Shown here piece after piece: positions 58,421 to 64,000 of a DNA stretch of 64,000 nt. A program made the position numbers and the translations under genes. A model generated the notes under the pieces. The model ran no database searches, had not been told where the DNA came from, and saw only the letters and a program-made list of their open reading frames with translations. Every line of letters starts with the position of its first letter. Within the stretch, counting starts at the first letter, position 1. The stretch comes from Bacillus sp. FSL K6-3431 (GTDB lineage Bacteria; Bacillota; Bacilli; Bacillales; Bacillaceae_C): contig NZ_JBBOCT010000001.1 in NCBI RefSeq assembly GCF_038002605.1, positions 1,116,001-1,180,000 on the forward strand. The letters are read 5' to 3'.

Positions 58421-59191
58421 TCATATTAACATCGATTTTATCGGTTCAAAACTTGTACGATGAATCGGACATGCACCATATGTATGTATAGCATCTACAT
58501 GGTTTTTCGTACCATACCCCATATGATCAATAAATCCATATTCAGGATATTCCTGATGGTATCTCGTCATGATTTCGTCACGGGTTACCTTTGCGATTAT
58601 AGAAGCTGCTGCTATTGATACGCTGATTGCATCTCCTTTGATAAACGATCTTTCTGGATAAGGACTATTTAAAGTCATGGCATCTATAAATAATATATCT
58701 GGTTGCCTTTTTAAATTTTGGACAGCAGCAAGCATTGATTTCTTCGTGGCTTCATAGATATTCATTTGATCGATTTCTTTTGAATCGATAATGCCCACTC
58801 CTACCGAAACTGCTTCTGCGAGAATAGCCTCATATAAAAGCATACGTTTTTTCTTACTAATTTTTTTAGAATCATTTAACCCTTCTATAAAACTATCCTT
58901 CTTTAATATAACTGCCGCGGAAACGACCGGCCCCGCTAGTGGCCCCCGACCAGCTTCGTCTATGCCTGCGATAGCCTCATATCCTTCGGTTTGTGCAATT
59001 ACTTCGAGTTTACACATGCCTTTATATCTTTGTAGCTCTTTCTCTTTTAGCCCCTTTTCTCTTTTCCATTGCTCATATATATATTGTGCACCTTTCCTTG
59101 TATCATGTAGAAGATCAATCATAATCTGATCGTTTTCATCTACAATATTTTTCACTAATTCTTTCAACTCTTTAATGGGTGTCTTTTTCAT
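58421..59191 (-). CDS. rnhB: Ribonuclease HII
   Basis: A 256-residue RNase H2 removing ribonucleotides from DNA. The active site is in AGIDEAGRGPLAGPVVSAAV, with LNDSKKISKKKR, FIDAMTLNSP and IAAASIIAKVTRDEIM further on. An N-terminal helical extension of about 70 residues is usual in Bacillus. The start is ATG 59191 after GGAGG; another ATG at 59203 includes that site. Its closest upstream gene, rbgA, ends in a terminator. Confidence 0.96.
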   Translation of the reverse strand: MKKTPIKELKELVKNIVDENDQIMIDLLHDTRKGAQYIYEQWKREKGLKEKELQRYKGMCKLEVIAQTEGYEAIAGIDEAGRGPLAGPVVSAAVILKKDSFIEGLNDSKKISKKKRMLLYEAILAEAVSVGVGIIDSKEIDQMNIYEATKKSMLAAVQNLKRQPDILFIDAMTLNSPYPERSFIKGDAISVSIAAASIIAKVTRDEIMTRYHQEYPEYGFIDHMGYGTKNHVDAIHTYGACPIHRTSFEPIKSMLI

Positions 59192-59223
59192 ATTAACCTC
59201 CATATATTATTATCGGCTTTTCA

Positions 59224-59259
59224 CAAAAAAAATAAAGACCCCTAAACAACGGGATCTTT
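59224..59259 (-). terminator. Rho-independent terminator of rbgA
   Basis: On the minus strand, arms AAAGATCCC and GGGGTCTTT (one G-T pair) are followed by ATTTTTTTTG. The stem begins at the rbgA stop codon. It separates lepB-rbgA from rnhB-ylqG-ylqH. Confidence 0.85.
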
Positions 59260-60115
59260 AAACAGGATTTTGGTCCGGTAAATCGAAAGTAATATTTCCG
59301 AATTTTTGCGTCCTCAAATCTCTCACAACTGTTTCCGCCGTTTTATCATAATCAACATCCCCACCTGCAGCTAAACAGCCTCGTAGTAAACCAATCTTAT
59401 CAAAAAATATAGCTAGATCATTCGGAATTTCTTCTAGTTGATATTGATTTAATAAACGTTCTGGATAATGAGTTTCAAGGTAACGCAAGCCAAAGACCGC
59501 GATATCTTGCATATTTAATAAAGTATCTTTAATAGCACCTGTTAGAGCTAATTTATAGCCTGTTTCAGGGTCTTCAAATTTTGGCCAGAGTATACCTGGT
59601 GTATCAAGTAGTTCCAATTCTTTGCCTACTTTTATCCACTGCTGCGCACGAGTGACACCGGGCGTATTGCCTGTTTTAGCAATATTTTTTTTTGCCAACC
59701 GATTAATTAGTGTCGATTTCCCGACATTTGGTATTCCGATAATCATCGCACGTATTGGTCTAGGTTTTAAACCTTTTGCTTTTTGTCGTTCCCGCTTTTC
59801 GTGAAGAATTTCTTCTGCAGCTTTTACAATTTCTTTCATTCCACTTCCAGCTTGGGAATTAATTGCTAATGCTTTCATATCTTTATCTGCATAAGCTTTG
59901 ATCCATTTTTTCGTTAATCCTTGATCCGCCATATCCGCTTTATTTAATAATATAAGTCGGGGCTTTTGTTGGATAATATCTTGAAGCATTGGATTAGAAG
60001 ATGATACTGGGATTCGAGCATCCACAAGTTCAAATATAATATCAACTAACTTCAGTTTTTCCGTCACTTCCCGACGCGCTTTTGCCATATGCCCCGGGAA
60101 CCATTGAATTGTCAT
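59258..60115 (-). CDS. rbgA: Ribosome biogenesis GTPase RbgA (YlqF)
   Basis: A 285-residue circularly permuted GTPase for late 50S assembly. The G4 motif LLNKADM comes first (about 55-62), then G1 [15 protein letters not shown] (about 125-140), a [12 protein letters not shown] switch and G3 [10 protein letters not shown]. The N-terminus [15 protein letters not shown] is typical, and the C-terminal ANTAR-like RNA-binding tail is present. It follows lepB by 19 nt. Confidence 0.97.
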   Translation of the reverse strand: MTIQWFPGHMAKARREVTEKLKLVDIIFELVDARIPVSSSNPMLQDIIQQKPRLILLNKADMADQGLTKKWIKAYADKDMKALAINSQAGSGMKEIVKAAEEILHEKRERQKAKGLKPRPIRAMIIGIPNVGKSTLINRLAKKNIAKTGNTPGVTRAQQWIKVGKELELLDTPGILWPKFEDPETGYKLALTGAIKDTLLNMQDIAVFGLRYLETHYPERLLNQYQLEEIPNDLAIFFDKIGLLRGCLAAGGDVDYDKTAETVVRDLRTQKFGNITFDLPDQNPV

Positions 60116-60134
60116 AGATGTTTGTCTCCTTTTG

Positions 60135-60677
60135 CTATTTCACAATTCTAATATCCTTAATCGGCCAATATACTAGAGATGTATCCCCAATCACTTTTTC
60201 AACTGGAATTGTCCCAATATGCCGACTGTCCTTACTAAAGCGACGATTATCTCCCATAACAAAAACTTCACCCTCAGGCACTACTTCGTTTTCTCCAGGA
60301 GTGTCTTCTAATGTAAAATCTTCCGTTAATGGACCATCTGCGATTTGCTTTTTATAAATATCTAGATAAGGTTCTTCATATGGTTTGCCGTTCACATACA
60401 ATGTATCATCTTTATATTCTATCGTATCACCAGGAAGACCAATTACTCGTTTAATATAATCTTTTTGCTCTGGTGCATGAAAAACAATTATATCAAAACG
60501 ATCAGGCTTTCCTATTTTGTTTACTATCATACGATCACCATTATGTAAAGTAGGCATCATCGATAAGCCATCTACAACAATTGGTGCGAAAAGAAAGTAT
60601 CTTATAACTACAGCTAAGCCAATTGCAATGAGTAAGGCTTTTGTCCATTCCCAAATCTCATTTTTTTCTTTTGCCAT
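60135..60677 (-). CDS. lepB: Type I signal peptidase
   Basis: A 180-residue signal peptidase with one N-terminal membrane helix (about 12-33). The catalytic Ser39 is in [13 protein letters not shown], Lys76 in [16 protein letters not shown], and box E is [14 protein letters not shown]. This is the short Gram-positive (Sip) type, in which the Ser-Lys dyad cleaves secretory signal peptides outside the membrane. It lies between rplS and rbgA, a place where many Bacillaceae other than B. subtilis have a sip gene. Confidence 0.95.
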   Translation of the reverse strand: MAKEKNEIWEWTKALLIAIGLAVVIRYFLFAPIVVDGLSMMPTLHNGDRMIVNKIGKPDRFDIIVFHAPEQKDYIKRVIGLPGDTIEYKDDTLYVNGKPYEEPYLDIYKKQIADGPLTEDFTLEDTPGENEVVPEGEVFVMGDNRRFSKDSRHIGTIPVEKVIGDTSLVYWPIKDIRIVK

Positions 60678-61181
60678 TTTACCACCACCCTATCCCATAC
60701 TAAAGACAACTATTCACTTATTATGTGCACACACACACTATTGTACCGGAAATGCCAAATAAAAAAAACTTTGTAGATTACTTTTACCTATGTAAAGCAG
60801 CGGTGGATGGAATGGGCACCGCTTGACACGAGTCCCTCAATAAACAGCCGACTAAAAAATACGCAGCTTATTTCAACAACTATCTCATCACCTAGATTCA
60901 ATAAGCCACCGTATGCCCTATTAGCTCTATATAAGACAAATTCAACGCCGAAAGCCTTTGGTGTCTTTTTTCGAGGAGAACCTGTCTAACATCAATATGA
61001 GACGCTCTATAGCATTCTATAAGGAGAAGCTTGTGCTTCGGGTGCTCATAAACGAAAACTGGAAAAGCTTGTAACATCAATGCAATAGCTCGTTTCGTCA
61101 CATTCAAAAAAATATCTAAAAAAACAAATACTTCCAAAATTTTCAATAAAGATATTTAAAGGATTTTATTTTTAAATACAT
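60678..61181. other. Long gap between rplS terminator and lepB
   Basis: About 500 bp. Next to lepB it holds an A/T-rich part with a short CA repeat (60727-60738) and a TACAAT that may be a lepB -10, though its -35 is poor. The rest has an 82-codon minus-strand open frame described separately. No RNA gene is recognised. Confidence 0.5.
60898..61146 (-). other. Open frame of 82 codons, possible relic or repeat-borne ORF
   Basis: The frame encodes a product ending LSALNLSYIELIGHTVAY, with YEHPKHKLLLIECYRASHID in the middle. It begins at a TTG with no ribosome site and directly follows the rplS terminator. The C-terminal part reads like coding sequence, and I have an uncertain memory of similar frames recurring between genes in related genomes. 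It may be part of an interspersed element or the remains of a gene. I do not claim it is expressed. Confidence 0.25.
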
Positions 61182-61209
61182 AAAAGGAGCTTGTGACCAA
61201 GCTCCTTTT
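61182..61209 (-). terminator. Rho-independent terminator of rplS
   Basis: Arms AAAAGGAGCTTG and CAAGCTCCTTTT are perfect over 12 bp with a 4-nt loop, about 75 bp after the rplS stop. On the minus strand the bases after it are A/T-rich. Confidence 0.8.
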
Positions 61210-61283
61210 AATAATTACTTTTTATAATCCAATCAACATGTTGCATTCATCAACACGCTATTACCAATGTTTGCACTGAATAA

Positions 61284-61628
61284 TTATCGGATTTCTTTGA
61301 TTCGAGCAGCTTTACCGCGTAGTTTACGCAAGTAGTAAAGTTTCGCACGGCGAACTTTACCGCGACGCACGACATCTAGGTCTGCAATTCTCGGAGTGTG
61401 TACAGGGAATGTACGCTCGACTCCAACACCATAAGAGATTTTTCGAACAGTGAAAGTTTCACTGATTCCGCCTCCGCGACGTTTGATTACTACACCTTCA
61501 AATAACTGGATCCGTTCACGTGTTCCCTCAACAACTTTAACATGAACGCGAACTGTATCACCAGCGCGAAATGATGGTAGATCTGTGCGAAGTTGCTCTT
61601 TAGTAACTTCTTCAATAAGTTTGTGCAT
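61284..61628 (-). CDS. rplS: 50S ribosomal protein L19
   Basis: A 114-residue L19 with [40 protein letters not shown] and [20 protein letters not shown]. The start is ATG 61628 ([13 protein letters not shown]), with AAGGAG 10 nt upstream. The longer in-frame start at 61661 and the ATG at 61637, which abuts the ribosome site, are rejected. A promoter and a structured leader lie upstream, separating it from trmD. Confidence 0.98.
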   Translation of the reverse strand: MHKLIEEVTKEQLRTDLPSFRAGDTVRVHVKVVEGTRERIQLFEGVVIKRRGGGISETFTVRKISYGVGVERTFPVHTPRIADLDVVRRGKVRRAKLYYLRKLRGKAARIKEIR

Positions 61629-61728
61629 CGTATTCATCTCCTTCCACCGACGCTCATGCAAACAATCAACCTAATGCAGCGGAACACCGTTGTTTCAACT
61701 GGATTTAGCCAAAATGGCCCCAGTCACA
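61629..61728 (-). ncRNA. Structured rplS leader, candidate L19 leader RNA
   Basis: About 100 nt between the rplS promoter and start codon. A hairpin ACTGG-GGCC-ATTTT-GGCT-AAAT-CCAGT is seen, followed by CAACGGTGTTCCGCTGCAT and the start-proximal GAGCGTCGGTGGAAGGAG. Position and size match the ribosomal L19 leader motif known in Bacillus, thought to bind L19 for feedback. I did not fold it or match a covariance model. Confidence 0.55.
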
Positions 61729-61734
61729 ACAGTA

Positions 61735-61763
61735 ATAATAGCATACAGAAGCTTTGATTGCAA
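61735..61763 (-). promoter_or_regulatory. Sigma-A promoter of rplS
   Basis: On the minus strand, -35 TTGCAA (61763-61758) and -10 TATTAT (61740-61735) are exactly 17 bp apart, just after the trmD stop. It gives rplS its own transcript with a leader of about 100 nt. Confidence 0.65.
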
Positions 61764-61782
61764 TTGTAACTTAAGAGAAAAA

Positions 61783-62502
61783 TTATTCATTCAACCATTT
61801 TTTTTGTTGCTCCGTTATTGGATAGTTTTTTAAAAGATCTGGACGCCTATTTTTTGTACGAAGTAGAGACTCTTTCTCTCGCCATTCTGCTATTTTGCTA
61901 TGGTTACCAGATAATAATACGTCTGGTACCTTCATACCACGAAACTCTGCAGGACGAGTATAGTGAGGATGTTCTAATAAACCAGATGAAAAAGAATCAA
62001 GTACCGGTGAGTCTTCATTACCTAATACACCGGGGATTAATCGGACGACAGAGTCGATAACAACCATCGCACCAAGCTCGCCGCCAGTCATTACGTAATC
62101 ACCTATCGATATTTCATCCGTTACAACATGTTCACGAATCCGTTCATCATAGCCCTCATAATGTCCACAAATAAACACGAGATGAGATTCTTTTGCGAGT
62201 TCTTCTGCTTTTTGCTGATTATAGCGCTCGCCCTGGGGACATAAAAGAATGATACGAGGTGTTGTAGCATTTTCAGATTTCAGATGATCTAACGCGTCAA
62301 AAATTGGTTGCGGCTTTAAAACCATGCCAGCCCCTCCACCATACGGATAATCATCAACCGTTTTATGTTTATTATCTGAAAACTCACGGAAATTTGTTAC
62401 ATGATAAGATACCGCTTCTTTTTCGGCAGCTTTTTTCAAAATGGAGGAGCCGAAGACACCTGTAAACATTTCAGGAAAAAGCGTTAAAATATCAATTCTC
62501 AT
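61783..62502 (-). CDS. trmD: tRNA (guanine-N1)-methyltransferase TrmD
   Basis: A 239-residue SPOUT knotted methyltransferase making m1G37. Conserved blocks are [49 protein letters not shown] and [19 protein letters not shown]. It overlaps rimM by 4 nt, the standard rimM-trmD coupling. Confidence 0.98.
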   Translation of the reverse strand: MRIDILTLFPEMFTGVFGSSILKKAAEKEAVSYHVTNFREFSDNKHKTVDDYPYGGGAGMVLKPQPIFDALDHLKSENATTPRIILLCPQGERYNQQKAEELAKESHLVFICGHYEGYDERIREHVVTDEISIGDYVMTGGELGAMVVIDSVVRLIPGVLGNEDSPVLDSFSSGLLEHPHYTRPAEFRGMKVPDVLLSGNHSKIAEWREKESLLRTKNRRPDLLKNYPITEQQKKWLNE

Positions 62503-63020
62503 TCTAGCAAACCCTCCATCGGCTTGATGATAATTTTCTTTTCATCTATTGAGATGTCCATCACTATTTCTTCTATATATGGAATCAAAATATCTTTTCC
62601 ACTATCACGTTCGACTACCCACACATCATTTGCCCCAGGTGTAAGAATTTCACTAATTACCCCAATAATATCATTGTCTATCGTCACGACCTCACAGCCA
62701 ATAATTTCATGGAAATAGTATTCGTCATCTGACAAATCAGTTAATTGCTTATCTGTTATCTTTAGAATACTATTTTTCCATTGTACAACATCATTAATGT
62801 GTTCGTACCCTTCAAATTTAAGCAAATTAAAGTTCTTGTGTACACGATGGCTTTTAACTGTTAATGGAATTGCTTCTTTTTTTCCCGGAAGAAATAAATA
62901 AAGCAAACTTTTTGGAGCGTATCTTTCATCTGGAAAATCAGTGTTGGATATCACTCTCACTTCTCCATTTATACCATGTGTATTAACGATTTTGCCAACG
63001 TTAAACCATTTTGGCAACAT
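62499..63020 (-). CDS. rimM: Ribosome maturation factor RimM
   Basis: A 173-residue protein with the RimM N-domain ([20 protein letters not shown]) and the C-terminal PRC barrel ([20 protein letters not shown]). It binds S19 during 30S assembly. The start is ATG 63020 ([11 protein letters not shown]), with AGAGGTG upstream; a GTG at 63035 would overlap ylqD. It leads rimM-trmD. Confidence 0.96.
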   Translation of the reverse strand: MLPKWFNVGKIVNTHGINGEVRVISNTDFPDERYAPKSLLYLFLPGKKEAIPLTVKSHRVHKNFNLLKFEGYEHINDVVQWKNSILKITDKQLTDLSDDEYYFHEIIGCEVVTIDNDIIGVISEILTPGANDVWVVERDSGKDILIPYIEEIVMDISIDEKKIIIKPMEGLLE

Positions 63021-63024
63021 ATTC

Positions 63025-63417
63025 TCACCTCTCACGAATTTCTACGATGATCCCATCTTTGACAATAATTGTTTTCCCTTTTGTCATAGCATCCCAGTTA
63101 TCACCGATATTTATGTCCACCAAAGCTTCTACTTCTTCGTCTTTTAGTTCACTACCATAGGGTAGCAACTCTAGTTGATCGATTTGGAAATCGATCAATT
63201 TTATTTTGTCTTTTCTACCATCTATTTCTTTATCGAATTGCGCTTTCAAACCAGCTGTTGAGTATTTTCGTGTTCTTTCTAACTTTTTCAATTCAAATAA
63301 AAGCTGATCACATTCTTTACTTAACTGTAGCTTGTCATTTTTATATTTTAGTAACAAACTTTGTTTACTCTCTTCTGTTAACACTCTTTTTATTGTTACT
63401 GTTTGGAGAATTTTCAT
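63025..63417 (-). CDS. ylqD: YlqD family protein of unknown function
   Basis: A 130-residue protein: an N-terminal beta stretch ([18 protein letters not shown]), a Lys/Glu-rich coiled coil (about 20-75), then a small C-terminal domain with [20 protein letters not shown]. The start is ATG 63417, with GGAGG 8 nt upstream. Position between khpA and rimM is the same as ylqD in B. subtilis. No function is known to me. Confidence 0.9.
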   Translation of the reverse strand: MKILQTVTIKRVLTEESKQSLLLKYKNDKLQLSKECDQLLFELKKLERTRKYSTAGLKAQFDKEIDGRKDKIKLIDFQIDQLELLPYGSELKDEEVEALVDINIGDNWDAMTKGKTIIVKDGIIVEIRER

Positions 63418-63512
63418 AGGTTCATCCTCCACTTCCATTTTATTATGTATTAATATTGCTTTTTCATAACAAGAAATGCGGAATCACAATATAAGATAAT
63501 TTCCTAAATAGC

Positions 63513-63538
63513 AAAAAAGGGAGGTGTTTACGCCTCCC
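63513..63538 (-). terminator. Rho-independent terminator of rpsP-khpA
   Basis: On the minus strand, arms GGGAGG and CCTCCC, extended by two more pairs, are followed by TTTTTTGC. The stem begins at the khpA stop codon. Confidence 0.85.
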
Positions 63539-63771
63539 TATTCGTCGATTTCCATGTAGACCTTTTTATGTTGTTGTGATCCTGCTGCCGCATAAACAAC
63601 CGTTCTAATTGCTTTAGCAACACGGCCATGTCTGCCTATCACCTTTCCAATATCTTTTTCATGAACAGAAAGGTGATAAGTGATGCGTTGTTCTTCTTCT
63701 TTCACATGCACCCGAACATCTTCGGGATAATCAACAATTGGCTTAACAATCGACAAAATCAACTCTTGCAT
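63538..63771 (-). CDS. khpA: KH-domain RNA-binding protein KhpA (YlqC)
   Basis: A single type II KH domain of about 77 residues. The RNA-binding loop is GKVIGRHGRVAKAIRTVV. KhpA pairs with KhpB (Jag) and binds RNA in cell-size control in other Firmicutes. The ATG at 63771 (MQELILSIVKPIVDYPEDV) has only TGAG upstream. A GTG at 63780 is the alternative, and coupling to rpsP is likely. It lies directly after rpsP. Confidence 0.93.
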   Translation of the reverse strand: MQELILSIVKPIVDYPEDVRVHVKEEEQRITYHLSVHEKDIGKVIGRHGRVAKAIRTVVYAAAGSQQHKKVYMEIDE

Positions 63772-63782
63772 GCGTCTCACAA

Positions 63783-64000
63783 TTACTTGTTAAGCTTAGC
63801 GTTATGGAATTTTTCCATGATACCTTGTTTAGAAAACAAGTTACGAACTGTATCAGATGGTTTAGCCCCATCTTGCATCCATTTAATAGCTGTTTCCTCA
63901 TTGATTTTTACTAGTGCAGGTTCTGCAACCGGATTATATGTTCCGATCTCTTCAATAATTCTTCCGTCACGTGGTGAACGTGAATCTGCAACCACAATAC
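63783..64000 (-). CDS. rpsP: 30S ribosomal protein S16 (N-terminus cut by window end)
   Basis: The last 71 residues or so of S16, reading [19 protein letters not shown], then [20 protein letters not shown] and ...[18 protein letters not shown]. About the first 20 residues lie beyond base 64000. An internal GTG at 63995 is a Val codon of the mature protein, not a start. rpsP-khpA-ylqD-rimM-trmD-rplS is the conserved Bacillus order, normally downstream of ffh. Confidence 0.97.
   Translation of the reverse strand, partial: IVVADSRSPRDGRIIEEIGTYNPVAEPALVKINEETAIKWMQDGAKPSDTVRNLFSKQGIMEKFHNAKLNK

Noticed and set aside
1..64000. CRISPR arrays, tRNA/rRNA genes, prophage or defence systems
   Set aside because: No regularly spaced direct repeats, cloverleaf-like or rRNA sequences, phage genes or restriction/toxin families were recognised anywhere in the window.

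Overview
This 64-kb window is a low-GC chromosomal segment from an endospore-former-type Firmicute of the family Bacillaceae. The evidence is the Gram-positive PolC, the codV-clpQ-clpY-codY block, the 31-gene fla/che operon ending in sigD and swrB, and the rpsP-to-nusA gene order known from Bacillus subtilis. From memory, the proteins and interspersed repeats look most like the Oceanobacillus/Virgibacillus side of the family, but I cannot fix the genus. Every gene I can support is on the minus strand, so transcription runs from high to low coordinates. The only plus-strand coding trace is a decayed transposase.

In transcription order: (1) 64000-61200: rpsP (cut by the window end), khpA, ylqD, rimM, trmD and rplS with its leader. 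(2) 61200-53000: lepB, rbgA, rnhB, the FliK-like/FlhB-tail-like pair ylqG-ylqH, sucC-sucD and dprA. (3) 53000-45600: topA, trmFO, xerC, clpQ, clpY and codY. (4) 45400-15500: the fla/che operon from flgB to swrB. It holds rod and hook parts, MS-ring, C-ring, export ATPase, export gate, FlhF/FlhG, the chemotaxis core, sigma-D and SwrB. (5) 15500-1: rpsB, tsf, pyrH, frr, uppS, cdsA, dxr, rasP, proS, polC, rimP and the start of nusA.

The flagellar genes are tightly packed with many 4 to 11-nt overlaps, pointing to one long translationally coupled transcript from a sigma-A promoter just upstream of flgB. Four things break the standard layout. About 1.5 kb of palindromic repeats and a frameshifted, internally deleted transposase separate cheD from sigD. 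A 144-bp MITE-like element lies upstream of the small gene between flgD and flgE. A terminator-like hairpin lies between flgE and swrD. An extra 103-residue gene lies between sigD and swrB. CheB has a strongly diverged receiver domain.

The window is mostly well-known core genome. I found no prophage, CRISPR array, defence island, tRNA or rRNA. The most interesting leads are the interruption ahead of sigD, the ylqG-ylqH pair (FliK-like protein plus a stand-alone FlhB-tail lacking the NPTH cleavage site), the CheB divergence, the intra-operon hairpin, the perfect inverted repeat in the codY leader, and the interspersed repeat families. Several starts (rasP, dxr, fliH, flgB, clpY) appear to be TTG codons, judged by Shine-Dalgarno spacing and family N-termini. 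All promoters, hairpins and leaders were identified by eye and have not been tested by folding or expression data.
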